From: Amycolatopsis sp. cg9
Lineage (GTDB): Bacteria > Actinomycetota > Actinomycetes > Mycobacteriales > Pseudonocardiaceae
Assembly (NCBI RefSeq): GCF_041346945.1
Contig: NZ_CP166850.1
Span: forward strand, 6,432,501 to 6,496,500
DNA: 64,000 nucleotides
Reading direction: 5' to 3'
Positions 40,970 through 49,614 of the stretch are shown piece after piece. The notes beneath the pieces are model-generated. The model did no database searches and had not been told where the DNA came from. It saw nothing but the letters and a program-made list of their open reading frames with translations. Each line of letters begins with the position of its first letter. Positions within the stretch are counted from its first letter, which is position 1. Both the position numbers and the translations under genes were made by a program.

Positions 40970-42846
40970 GCGGGCGTCCCGAAGTGGTCCAGCGCGGTGG
41001 GATCGGCCAGGACGTCCCGGCCGACGACGTCTTCGGCGCGGGCGCCGAGCAGGAGCTTCTTCACGGGCACCTCCAGTTTCTTCCCGGTGCGGTTGCGGGG
41101 GATCGCCGGGACGGCGGTGATCGCGTCCGGCACGTGCCGCGGCGACAGCGCGCTCTTCAGCGCCTCCGAGATCTTCTTGCGCAGCGACGCGTCCAACGTG
41201 CCGTCGCGGAGGACGACGAACAGCCGGAGGTCGCCGTTGCCGCCCGCGGGGTCTTCGAGGTGCACGACCAGGGAGTCCTCGACCTCGGGCAGTTCCTCGA
41301 CCACCGCGTAGAACTCGGCGGTGCCGAGCCGGACGCCGCCGCGGTTCAAGGTGGCGTCCGAGCGGCCCGCGATGACGCAGCTGCCCCCGGGGGAGAACCG
41401 GATCCAGTCGCCGTGCCGCCACACGCCGGGGTAGGTGCCGAAGTACGTCTCCCGGTAGCGCTCGCCGGTGTCGTCGCCCCAGAACCCGACCGGCATGGAC
41501 GGCATCGGCGCGGTGATCACCAGCTCACCCAGCTCGCCGACGACCGGCTTCCCGGCTTCGTCGAACGCCTTCGCGTCGACGCCCAGGCACGGCCCGGAGA
41601 TTTCGCCGGCGATGACGGGCTGCAGCGGGCCGCCCTGGACGATCCCGCTGCAGACGTCGGTGCCGCCGCTGCCGACGTTGAGCAGCACGTCCGGCCCGAA
41701 GACGTCCCGCACCCAGTGGTAGCCCTCGGCCGGCAGCGGGCTCCCGGCCGCGCCGAGCTGCCGCAGCGCCGTCAGGTCGAACGAAGCGGCCGGATCGAGG
41801 CCCGCTTTGCGGCACGCCATCAGGAACCCCGGGCTCGCGCCCATCAGCGTCGCGCGGGTTTCGGCGGCCAGCCGCCATTGCCACGCCAGGTCCGGGTGCA
41901 GCGGGTTGCCGTCGACGAGCACGATCGACGCGCCGGTGAGCAGGCCGGAGACGAGCGCGTTCCACATCATCCAGGCGGTGGTGGAGAACCACAGCATCCG
42001 GTCGCCGGGGCGCAGGTCCCAGCTGAGCCCGTGGTTCTTGAGGTGTTCCAGCAGCAGTCCGCCGTGGCCGTGCACGATCGCCTTCGGCTTCCCGGTGGTG
42101 CCGGAGGAGAACAGCACGCAGAGCGGGTGCGCGAACCCGACGGGCTCGAACCCGGGCGTGCTTTCGGTCAGCAGCTCGCCCCAGGGCGTCGTGCCGGGGA
42201 GGCCGTGCTCGCCGTAGGGGACGTGCACGACGTGCTCGACGGTCGGCAGGCCGGCGCGGATCTCGGCGACTTCGCCGCGGCGGTCGACGTCCTTGGCGCC
42301 GTAGCGGTACCCGGACACGGTCAGCAGCACCCGCGGCTCGACCTGGCCGAACCGGTCGACCACCGAGCGGGCGCCGAACTCCGGTGCGCAGGACGCCCAG
42401 ACCGCGCCGAGGCTCGCGACCGCGAGGTGGGCGACCACGGTCTCCGGGATGTTCGGCAGGTACGCGACGACCCGGTCACCGCGCCGGACACCGAGCCGGC
42501 GCAGCCCGGCGCGGGCCCTGGCGACCTGGTCGCGCAGCTCACCCCAGGTCAGCTCGGTGCGTTCGCGCGTCTGGGAGTACGCGATGACGGCGAGCTCGCC
42601 CGCCGGGCCGCCGAGCGCGTGCTCGGCGTAGTTCAGGGTCGCGCCGGGGAACCATTCGGTGCCGGGCATCCGCGGGTCCGGGACGACGGCCGTCGCGGGG
42701 GAGTGGAAGCGGACGCCGAAGAAGTCCTTGATCGACGACCAGAAGCCGTCGAGGTCGGTGACGGACCAGCGGTGCAGCGCGGCGTAGTCGTCGAACGCGT
42801 GGCCGCGGCCGGCCAGCCACGCCAGGTACCGGCCGATCTCGGTCAT
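40966..42846 (-). CDS. Acetoacetyl-CoA synthetase
   Basis: A 626-residue AMP-forming ligase. The N-terminal cap domain (F-D-D-Y-A-A-L-H-R-W-S-V, then F-F-G-V-R-F) and the size are those of acetoacetate-CoA ligase. The adenylation motif is L-F-S-S-G-T-T-G-K-P-K, and G-R-S-D-A-T-L-N-R-G-G-V-R is the hinge. The C-terminal lysine is expected in N-R-T-G-K-K-L-E-V-P-V-K. It turns free acetoacetate into acetoacetyl-CoA. It overlaps both neighbours by 4 bases. Acetoacetate is the keto acid an HMG-CoA-lyase-type reaction would release, which links this operon to the first one. Confidence 0.9.
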   Translation of the reverse strand: MTEIGRYLAWLAGRGHAFDDYAALHRWSVTDLDGFWSSIKDFFGVRFHSPATAVVPDPRMPGTEWFPGATLNYAEHALGGPAGELAVIAYSQTRERTELTWGELRDQVARARAGLRRLGVRRGDRVVAYLPNIPETVVAHLAVASLGAVWASCAPEFGARSVVDRFGQVEPRVLLTVSGYRYGAKDVDRRGEVAEIRAGLPTVEHVVHVPYGEHGLPGTTPWGELLTESTPGFEPVGFAHPLCVLFSSGTTGKPKAIVHGHGGLLLEHLKNHGLSWDLRPGDRMLWFSTTAWMMWNALVSGLLTGASIVLVDGNPLHPDLAWQWRLAAETRATLMGASPGFLMACRKAGLDPAASFDLTALRQLGAAGSPLPAEGYHWVRDVFGPDVLLNVGSGGTDVCSGIVQGGPLQPVIAGEISGPCLGVDAKAFDEAGKPVVGELGELVITAPMPSMPVGFWGDDTGERYRETYFGTYPGVWRHGDWIRFSPGGSCVIAGRSDATLNRGGVRLGTAEFYAVVEELPEVEDSLVVHLEDPAGGNGDLRLFVVLRDGTLDASLRKKISEALKSALSPRHVPDAITAVPAIPRNRTGKKLEVPVKKLLLGARAEDVVGRDVLADPTALDHFGTPA

Positions 42847-43619
42847 CGGCCGACCTTCCCCGCGCGCTTGTCGAGGAACGCCCGCATCCGTTCCTTCGCT
42901 TCGGCGCTGCCGCTCGCGACCGCCGCCATCAGCGCCTCCATCAGGTACCCCTCGGCCGGGTTGGCCTCGGCGATGCGGGGCAGCGCCTGCAGGACGGCGA
43001 AGTTCGTGATCGGCGAGTTCGCGGCGATCTTGCGGGCCAGCTCCATGGCGTGCTCGAGGCCGTTTTCGGCGCGGTAGTGGGAAAGCCCGGCGGCGTGGCC
43101 TTCGTCGGCGTCGAGCACGCGGCCGGTGAGCATCATGTCGGCCATCCGGTGCGCGCCGATCAGCCGCGGTACCCGCACCGACGCGCCCCCGCCGACGAAC
43201 AGGCCGCGCTGGCCCTCCGGCAGCGCGTAGAACGCCGAGGCCTCGGCGACGCGGATGTGCGCGGCGGCCGCCAGCTCCAGGCCGCCGCCGACGACCGCGC
43301 CCTTGAGCACGGCGACGACCGGGACGTGCCCGCGTTCGAGCCGCTCGAAGGCGCGGTGCCACATCATCGAGTGCGCCAGGCCCTCGAACGCGTCGCGCTC
43401 GGTGAGCTCGGCCAGGTCGAGCCCGGCCGAGAAGTGCTCGCCCACGGCGTCGAGCACAACCGCCTTCACCCCGGACGGCGGCGCTCCGAAGAACGCTTCG
43501 AGACCGAGCACGGTGGCGTCGTCGAGGGCGTTGCGCTTCTCCGGGCGGGCCAGCCGCAGCACGGCGACCTCGTCGTGCAGTTCCAGGCGCAGGGAAGGGG
43601 GCAGCAGGGCGGTGGTCAT
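42843..43619 (-). CDS. Enoyl-CoA hydratase/isomerase-family protein
   Basis: A 258-residue crotonase. It shows R-P-E-K-R-N-A-L-D-D, H-F-S-A-G-L-D-L-A-E and K-G-A-V-V-G-G-G-L-E-L-A-A, with the usual catalytic glutamate in G-G-L-E. The M-M-W-H-R-A-F stretch is common in a subgroup of actinobacterial crotonases of unclear substrate. It overlaps the acyl-CoA ligase stop and the acetoacetyl-CoA synthetase start by 4 bases each. Confidence 0.86.
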   Translation of the reverse strand: MTTALLPPSLRLELHDEVAVLRLARPEKRNALDDATVLGLEAFFGAPPSGVKAVVLDAVGEHFSAGLDLAELTERDAFEGLAHSMMWHRAFERLERGHVPVVAVLKGAVVGGGLELAAAAHIRVAEASAFYALPEGQRGLFVGGGASVRVPRLIGAHRMADMMLTGRVLDADEGHAAGLSHYRAENGLEHAMELARKIAANSPITNFAVLQALPRIAEANPAEGYLMEALMAAVASGSAEAKERMRAFLDKRAGKVGR

Positions 43620-45187
43620 GCGGGTCCGTTCGGGAAGGTGGTGGCGGCCCGCGCGCGGAGTTCGACGCGGCGGATCTTGCCGGTGGCGTTGCGGGGCAGG
43701 GCGTCGGTGAACTCGACGTGCTTGGGGACCTTGTAGCGGGCGAGGTGCTGTTCGAGGTGGGCGCGGAAGGCCGCCTCGTCGAGCCGGGAGCCGGGGCGCG
43801 GGACGACGAAGGCGGCGCCGACCTCGCCCCAGCGCGCGTCGGGCACGCCGACCACGGCGACCGCGTCGACCGCGTCGAGCTGCGCGGCGACCGCCTCGAC
43901 CTCGGCGGGGTAGACGTTCTCGCCGCCGGAGATGATCACGTCCTTGACCCGGTCGACGACGTGGGCCCAGCCGTCGTCGTCGACGCGGACGACGTCCCCG
44001 GTCCGGAACCAGTCGTCTTCGACGAAGCTCGCTTTCGACTCCTCGGGCCGGTTCCAGTAGCCGGAGAAGACGTGCGGGCCGCGCACCAGCAGCTCGGCGG
44101 GTGCCGCCCCGAGCGGCTCCGGGCCGAGGTCCGGGCCGAGCGCGGCGACGTCGGTGAAAAAGTGCGGGACGCCGGCCGCGACCGGGTGGGCCGGAGTGCC
44201 GTCGTGGGTGGCCATCGAGACGCCCGGCGCGGCTTCGGTCATGCCGTAGCCCTGCAGCAGTTGCACGCCGCGGTCGAGCCAGGCGCGGGCGACGCGCTCG
44301 GCCACCGGCGAGCCGCCGTAGAGGACGCAGGTGAGCGAGCTCAGGTCGGTGCTGTCCCAGTCTTCGTGGCGGCACAGCATGTCGAGCATCGTGGGGACGG
44401 CGGAGAAGCTCGTGATCCCGGCCGCGCCGATCCGGCCGAGGATCGCGCCCGCGTCGAACTTCGCGACCGGCTCCACGCTGCCGCCCTTGAACAGCGTCGG
44501 CAGCGTGATCTGGCCCAGCCCCACGCAGTGGAACAGCGGCGCGATGCACAACGCCCGGTCGGTGCCCAGGACGTCGAGGTGGGCGAGCTGGTTGACGGTG
44601 TTCCAGGTCAGGTTGCCGTGGGTGAGGACCGCCGCCTTGGGCCGTCCGGTGGTGCCGGAGGTGTAGAGCAGCAGGCACGGGTCGGCCAGCCGGACCCCGG
44701 TGGCCGGCGCGGGTCCGCCCGCGGTCAGCTCGGCCTCGAAGGCCAGCCCGCCGGCCGGGCACGACGCCGGGTCCGTCGCCAGGACGTGCCGCACCGGCAG
44801 CGGGCCGGCCGCCGCGACCAGCGCGTCGGTGTCCGGGCTGTGCACCAGGACCGAAGCGCCGCTGTCGTCGAGCATGTACCGGATTTCCGCGCCGGAGAGC
44901 CGGTAGTTGAGCGGGACGAAGAGCGCGCCGCAGCGGGCGGTGGCGAAGAGCGCTTCGAAGACGGTGACGGCGTTGACGCCGAGGTAGGCCACCCGGTCGC
45001 CGGGGCGCACTCCCAGCCGGGTCAGCGCGCCGGCCAGCCGCTCGACGCGCTCGGCGAGGGCGGCGTACGTCAGCGTGCGGTCTTGCCCGCCGCCGGCGAC
45101 GAGCGCGGTGCGGTCCGGCGAGATCCGCGCCCGCCGCGCGGGCCAGCTGCCCAGGCCGAAATCGGCCGGGCCGGGAGATCGGGTCAC
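43616..45187 (-). CDS. Long/medium-chain-type acyl-CoA ligase (AMP-forming)
   Basis: A 523-residue ANL ligase, first gene of the second operon. The adenylation loop is Y-T-S-G-T-T-G-R-P-K-A. T-G-D-V-V-R-V-D-D-D-G, then D-R-V-K-D-V-I-I-S-G-G-E-N-V-Y, marks the hinge. The C-terminal lysine is in N-A-T-G-K-I-R-R-V. The GTG start has AGGAG nine bases upstream. A 14-bp palindrome lies just before the ribosome-binding site and may be the operator of this operon. Substrate unknown. Confidence 0.87.
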   Translation of the reverse strand: MTRSPGPADFGLGSWPARRARISPDRTALVAGGGQDRTLTYAALAERVERLAGALTRLGVRPGDRVAYLGVNAVTVFEALFATARCGALFVPLNYRLSGAEIRYMLDDSGASVLVHSPDTDALVAAAGPLPVRHVLATDPASCPAGGLAFEAELTAGGPAPATGVRLADPCLLLYTSGTTGRPKAAVLTHGNLTWNTVNQLAHLDVLGTDRALCIAPLFHCVGLGQITLPTLFKGGSVEPVAKFDAGAILGRIGAAGITSFSAVPTMLDMLCRHEDWDSTDLSSLTCVLYGGSPVAERVARAWLDRGVQLLQGYGMTEAAPGVSMATHDGTPAHPVAAGVPHFFTDVAALGPDLGPEPLGAAPAELLVRGPHVFSGYWNRPEESKASFVEDDWFRTGDVVRVDDDGWAHVVDRVKDVIISGGENVYPAEVEAVAAQLDAVDAVAVVGVPDARWGEVGAAFVVPRPGSRLDEAAFRAHLEQHLARYKVPKHVEFTDALPRNATGKIRRVELRARAATTFPNGPA

Positions 45188-45201
45188 GGCTTTCGTCTCC
45201 T

Positions 45202-45215
45202 TGTCACCGGTGACA
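45202..45215. promoter_or_regulatory. Perfect 14-bp palindrome at the head of the second CoA operon
   Basis: TGTCACCGGTGACA lies 15-28 bp before the acyl-CoA ligase start codon and directly upstream of its ribosome-binding site. It is a plausible repressor site. Confidence 0.5.
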
Positions 45216-45558
45216 GGGTTCCTGGTACGGGCGGTTGCGGACCGTCTTGCTCAGCGGAGATTCCGCGGGGGTGGATGTAAGGAAACCTGATATACGTCCA
45301 GGATGCGCAGTGCGCGCTCCGGTGTCAAGAGTGAGGTGCCGCGCCGGAAACTTCACCCGGATGGGTGGTTTGAACTGCGAAGACGCCCTTCGCATGCGGG
45401 GGCGCCGGGTTCGGCCGTTGGCGGGGTTGCGCCGTTTGGATCAAGGGATAGGCTGCGAAGTGCGGTTCAGCAAGCATCAGCCGCCCCCCGATTTGTCAGC
45501 GTTCGAGCGGGCCGGTGAGACCCGTTCGTCACGTCATCTTCGAATGAGGCGTGGAGAA
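45216..45558. other. Divergent control region, no gene seen
   Basis: This stretch before the STAS gene holds no convincing reading frame. A stress-sigma-like promoter GGTT-N16-GGGATA (45425-45450) lies about 108 bp upstream of the STAS start codon on the plus strand. The rest shows nothing I can assign. Confidence 0.4.
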
Positions 45559-45978
45559 ATGTTAGTCGTCCAGCCCCCCGCGACGGCGATCCCCGTGGTG
45601 CCGTCGGCGCGTCAGCCGCGCAGCCCGTTCGACATCCAGGTCGTCCGCCCGTACTTCGGCGCGGTCATGGTGAAGATCCGCGGCGCCCTCGACGAAGACA
45701 GCGCCGCCCAGCTCCGCTCGGCGCTGAGCACGTGGGCGCACCGCCGGTTCCCGGTCCTGGTGCTCGACCTGTCCGAGGTCGACCTCCTCGACTCGGCCGG
45801 CCTCGCCGCCCTCGGCGGCATCCAGGCCAGGACGGTCCGGGAGAACGCGACCCTGCGGATCGTCACCGGCGACAACCGCGTCGTCCGCCGCGCGTTGTCG
45901 GGCAGCGGGCTCGACCACGCCCTGAACGTCAGCCGGCTGCCGTCCGGCTGGGAACGGGCCACGGAGATCCACAGCTGA
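45559..45978 (+). CDS. STAS-domain anti-anti-sigma factor
   Basis: A 139-residue protein. After about 30 flexible residues the STAS fold reads V-M-V-K-I-R-G-A-L-D-E-D-S-A and V-L-V-L-D-L-S-E-V-D-L-L-D-S-A-G-L-A-A-L. The phosphorylatable serine is in D-S-A-G, the site recognised by RsbW-like kinases. ATG has GGAGA upstream. It may partner with an anti-sigma kinase encoded elsewhere, or with the STAS-kinase protein encoded 7 kb upstream. Confidence 0.85.
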   Translation: MLVVQPPATAIPVVPSARQPRSPFDIQVVRPYFGAVMVKIRGALDEDSAAQLRSALSTWAHRRFPVLVLDLSEVDLLDSAGLAALGGIQARTVRENATLRIVTGDNRVVRRALSGSGLDHALNVSRLPSGWERATEIHS

Positions 45979-45986
45979 CCCGGAAC

Positions 45987-46020
45987 ACGGTGCCGCCGGT
46001 GGGGATTCCGGCGGCACCGT
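45987..46020. terminator. Bidirectional terminator hairpin
   Basis: Perfect 13-bp arms ACGGTGCCGCCGG (45987-45999) and CCGGCGGCACCGT (46008-46020) with an 8-base loop lie between the STAS gene and the convergent thiamine-enzyme gene. Confidence 0.85.
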
Positions 46021-46024
46021 CCGG

Positions 46025-47815
46025 TCAGCGGCTCCTCGGCAGAAACTCCTGGAGCTTGGTCTTGAGGCCCTGCGCGACGAGGTGGAACGCCTCCGGGTCG
46101 CCCTTGAGCACCGCCTGGGCGGCCGACTTCACCTGCTCGAACGTCGCGTGCGGCGGGATCGGCGGCACCTCCGGGTCGCAGCGGACGTCCAGCACCGCCG
46201 GTTTCCCCGCGGACAGCGCGGTGTCCCACGCCGACGCGAGCTGGTCCGGCTTGTCCACGGTGACCGCGGTGAGCCCGAGCGACAGCGCGAACCCGGCGTA
46301 GTCGACGTCCGGGAGGCTCTGGGACTCCTCGAACTTCGGCGCGCCGCCCATCGCGCGCAGCTCCCAGGTGACCTGGTTGAGGTCGTTGTTGTGGAACACG
46401 CAGATCACGCACGTCGGGTCGGTCCACCGCGCCTGGTAGCGGGCGATGGTGATCAGCTCGGCGAGACCGTTCATCTGCATGGCGCCGTCGCCGACGAGGG
46501 CGATCACCGGCCGGTCGGGGTGGGCGAACTTCGCGCCGATCGCGTACGGCACGGCCGGGCCCATGGTGGCCAGCGTCCCCGACAGCGACCCGCGGATGTC
46601 GCCGCGGATGCGCAGGTTGCGGGCGTACCAGTTGGGGGCGGAACCGGAGTCGGCGGTGACGATGGCGTTGTCCGGGATCCGCTTGGACAGCTCGGACACG
46701 ACGGCCATCGGGTTCACCGGGTCGGCGTCGACCTCGGCCTCCTGCTCGACGGTGTCCCACCAGGAGGCGACGTTCTTCTCGATCGTGTCGCGCCAGGAGC
46801 GGTCCGGTTTGCTCGTCAGCTTGGGCAGCAGGGCGCGCAGGGTGGCCGCGGCGTCGCCGACGAGGGTGACCTCGGTGGGGTAGCGCATGCCGATGAGCCG
46901 GCCGTCCAGGTCGATCTGCACCGCGCGGGCCTGGCCGAAGGCGGGGAGGAACTGGCTGTAGGGGAAGTTGGAGCCGACGATCAGCAGCGTGTCGCAGTCG
47001 CGCATCAGCTCGTAGCTCGGCCGGGTACCGAGCAACCCGATCGCGCCGGTCACCCACGGCAGCTCGTCGGACAGGACGTCCTTGCCCAGCAACGCTTTCG
47101 CCGCCCCGGCCGCGGTGACCTCGGCGACCTGGCGGACCTCCTCGGCCGCGCCGCGCGCACCCTGCCCGACGAGGATGGCGACCTTCTCCCCGGCGTTGAG
47201 CACTTCGGCCGCGGCGTCGAGGTCGGGCTCGGGCGGGACCGGCGCGGTCCAGGACGTGCTCGGCGGGCTGGAGGGCACGTGCTTGAACGCGTGCTTCGGT
47301 GCTTCGTACGGTTCTTCCTGCAGGTCGGCGGGGATGATCAGGGCGGTGGGGCAGCGGGCGGACTCGGCGGTGCGGAACGCGCGGTCGAGCGCGTTCGGCA
47401 GCTGCTCGGCGACGTTGACCTCGACGAGGTATTCGCCGGCGACGTCCTTGAACAGCGACTGCAGGTCGACTTCCTGCTGGTAGCTGCCGCCCATGGCGCT
47501 GCGCGCGGTCTGCCCGACGATCGCGACGACCGGGACGTGGTCGAGCTTGGCGTCGTAGAGGCCGTTGAGCAGGTGGATCGCGCCGGGGCCGGAGGTGGCC
47601 AGGCAGACGCCGGGTTTGCCGCTGAACTTCGCGTACCCGACGGCGGCGAAGGCGGCCATTTCTTCGTGCCGGGTTTGCACGAAGCGCGGCTCGTTGCCGG
47701 CTTTGCCGAAGGCGGCGACGATGCCGTTGATCCCGTCGCCGGGGTAGGCGAAGACCTGCTCGACGCCCCATTCGCGCAGTCGCTGGAGCAGGTAGTCGCC
47801 GACGGTCTGGCTCAT
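46025..47815 (-). CDS. Thiamine-diphosphate enzyme, pyruvate oxidase/PoxB-like
   Basis: A 596-residue ThDP enzyme with the three usual domains. The catalytic glutamate is in T-R-H-E-E-M-A-A-F near residue 50. V-G-Q-G-A-R-G lies in the central domain. The ThDP/Mg site is G-D-G-A-M-Q-M-N-G-L-A-E with the later N-N-D-L-N-Q. The form F-A-Y-P-G-D-G-I-N-G matches pyruvate:quinone dehydrogenase-like proteins often annotated as PoxB or acetolactate-synthase-like. The C-terminal stretch could associate with membranes as in PoxB, but no amphipathic peptide is obvious. It would convert pyruvate to acetate and CO2 under stress or in stationary phase. Confidence 0.84.
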   Translation of the reverse strand: MSQTVGDYLLQRLREWGVEQVFAYPGDGINGIVAAFGKAGNEPRFVQTRHEEMAAFAAVGYAKFSGKPGVCLATSGPGAIHLLNGLYDAKLDHVPVVAIVGQTARSAMGGSYQQEVDLQSLFKDVAGEYLVEVNVAEQLPNALDRAFRTAESARCPTALIIPADLQEEPYEAPKHAFKHVPSSPPSTSWTAPVPPEPDLDAAAEVLNAGEKVAILVGQGARGAAEEVRQVAEVTAAGAAKALLGKDVLSDELPWVTGAIGLLGTRPSYELMRDCDTLLIVGSNFPYSQFLPAFGQARAVQIDLDGRLIGMRYPTEVTLVGDAAATLRALLPKLTSKPDRSWRDTIEKNVASWWDTVEQEAEVDADPVNPMAVVSELSKRIPDNAIVTADSGSAPNWYARNLRIRGDIRGSLSGTLATMGPAVPYAIGAKFAHPDRPVIALVGDGAMQMNGLAELITIARYQARWTDPTCVICVFHNNDLNQVTWELRAMGGAPKFEESQSLPDVDYAGFALSLGLTAVTVDKPDQLASAWDTALSAGKPAVLDVRCDPEVPPIPPHATFEQVKSAAQAVLKGDPEAFHLVAQGLKTKLQEFLPRSR

Positions 47816-47920
47816 GAGTACTCCCTTGTGCTGCGATACCGCTTCGCAGTGGGCGTACCCGGTTTCGGCGACATCATGTTTGCCGGCGCTCCGGCGGCCG
47901 GGGTCAGGCCGGCGCCGGGT

Positions 47921-49165
47921 TCACGGGCCCTCCAAGCTGCGCTGCCGCAGGAAGGTCAGCGGGTCGTCGCCCATGCGGTCCAGGGCCCGCCGCCGGAACG
48001 TCGACGCGATCGCGGCCGCGCCGACGCCCCACACCGCGATCACCAGGATCACCGCCGGTGCCGGGAGGAGGCGGTCCAGGAAGGCCAGGCACACCGTGGT
48101 CGCCAGGGCCGCCGTCCGGGTCAGGCCGTGGTACCAGCGGTGGGAGCCGGCCGCGAAGACGCGGGTGCCGAGCAGGTAGATCGTCAGGCCCGCCGTGGCG
48201 AACCACACCGCCGCGTGGGGCGGGGACTCGTGCAGCGCCAGGTTCACCCCCGCCGCGATGAGGACCAGGGCGAACGCCGGGGGCAGGTGGCCGCCCGCGT
48301 ACAGCGAATACGCGAGCGCCGGGTTGCCGCCGGAGAGGTCGAGCATCCGCTCGTAGATCCGCGCCGCCGACGTGAAGTACAGCCACCACAGCGCGCCGGT
48401 CAGCACCAGGCCGCCGATCATGGCCAGCCAGTAGGCGACGTCGTCGGCCGGGCGCTCGAGCGCCGCCGTGCCGACCGTGATCACCAGCTCGCCCAGCAGC
48501 AGGATCATGAACAGCCCGAAGCGCTCGGCGAGGTGGGCCGAGTCGACCGCGAGGTTGGGGTCGTGCGGGGCCGCGATCAGTTCGCGCCACCGGGTCGCGC
48601 GCGACGGCCGTTCGCCGCGCCGCCGGCGGGGCCGGTCGCCCAGCAGCAGGAAGCCCGCCTCCTGCAGCAGCGCGAACACCCAGAACGCCCACGTGTGGGG
48701 CGCGAACGCCGAGGCCGCGAAGAGCACCGCCGACGCCGTGTAGCCCCAGCTGATCCGGCGCTGGTCGAGCCCTTCGCGGGACGGCCACCGGTGCGCGGCC
48801 GCCAGGATCACGCGGACGCCGGCCATGGCCAGCGCGAAGATCGCCGGGTGCCCGTCGAAGACGTGGTGCGCCTGGGTGGCGGCGATCGCGCACGGGATGG
48901 TGCCGGCGAGCACGAACAGCCGGTCGGCGGCGCGGCTGTCGTCGCCGCGGCGGTTGTAGAGCACGGCGAAGCCGATCCACGTCCACCACAGCGTCGCGAA
49001 CAGGCCGAGCGCGGCGGCGACCCGCGGCCACTCGGGTTCGGCCACGATGCCGTGCGCCACCTGGCCCACCGCGAACACGAAGACCAGGTCGAAGTACAGC
49101 TCGACCCACCCGACCCGCTTGCCGTGTCCCGGCGCGGCGCCGGCGTTGTCGTCCACATCGGTCAC
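47921..49165 (-). CDS. Low-temperature-requirement protein A (LtrA) family membrane protein
   Basis: A 414-residue protein with about 10-12 hydrophobic helices. The family start V-G-W-V-E-L-Y-F-D-L-V-F-V-F-A is near residue 18. W-W-L-Y-F and E-R-F-G-L-F-M-I-L-L-L-G-E are further LtrA marks. GTG at 49165 was chosen because it leaves the usual short N-terminus; a longer frame reaches 49258 but adds a proline-rich stretch. LtrA proteins have no settled function. The gap to the thiamine-enzyme gene (105 bp) holds nothing recognisable. Confidence 0.83.
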   Translation of the reverse strand: MTDVDDNAGAAPGHGKRVGWVELYFDLVFVFAVGQVAHGIVAEPEWPRVAAALGLFATLWWTWIGFAVLYNRRGDDSRAADRLFVLAGTIPCAIAATQAHHVFDGHPAIFALAMAGVRVILAAAHRWPSREGLDQRRISWGYTASAVLFAASAFAPHTWAFWVFALLQEAGFLLLGDRPRRRRGERPSRATRWRELIAAPHDPNLAVDSAHLAERFGLFMILLLGELVITVGTAALERPADDVAYWLAMIGGLVLTGALWWLYFTSAARIYERMLDLSGGNPALAYSLYAGGHLPPAFALVLIAAGVNLALHESPPHAAVWFATAGLTIYLLGTRVFAAGSHRWYHGLTRTAALATTVCLAFLDRLLPAPAVILVIAVWGVGAAAIASTFRRRALDRMGDDPLTFLRQRSLEGP

Positions 49166-49614
49166 GGCGGCGATTCTGCCGGGTCGGGTGCGGGGCGGCC
49201 CACCCGGCGTGGGTGAGAATGAATAACAAACCATTTGAACAATGGCCGACTTCGCCACGGACGGTCAATGCGCAGCGGGCGTGGGTAAATCTGCCGACAT
49301 CAGTTCGTGTTGCTCAGTAACGGCTGGAGCTGGGCGAATATAGCTTGTACGGTGTACAAGCAGCGACCGGTGAAACACCAAGCGTGAGCCGCGAAAGAAT
49401 TCGATGCCGACCCTCGCGAAACGCCGCGCCCAGGGTTGACACGAGAGCTGGGCGTGCTGTTCGCTTCTGGTCGGCTCGATCATCGTCACGTCCTCGCCCG
49501 GCCGGGAGAGAGGCATTTCCACCGTTGGCCCGGGACGTCGGTGACCGGCCCTGGGGTCTCTCCTGTCCGAGTTCGACGTCAGCCGCGCGCGGCTGGGAAT
49601 CGAGCGGTTCCGCC
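49166..49614. promoter_or_regulatory. Divergent control region with an 8-3-8 palindrome
   Basis: No gene is seen in these 449 bp between LtrA and the sensor kinase. GCTTGTAC-GGT-GTACAAGC (49343-49361) is a perfect palindrome about 255 bp before the kinase start. An AT-rich patch (49214-49246) near the LtrA start may contain its promoter. The open frame from 49345 into the kinase reads as non-coding before 49615. Confidence 0.5.

Noticed and set aside
46082..49216. Plus-strand open frame of over 3 kb opposite the PoxB-like and LtrA genes
   Set aside because: It spans two unrelated real genes and a gap on the other strand, has no family motif, and is rich in Arg, Gly and Val as such shadows are.
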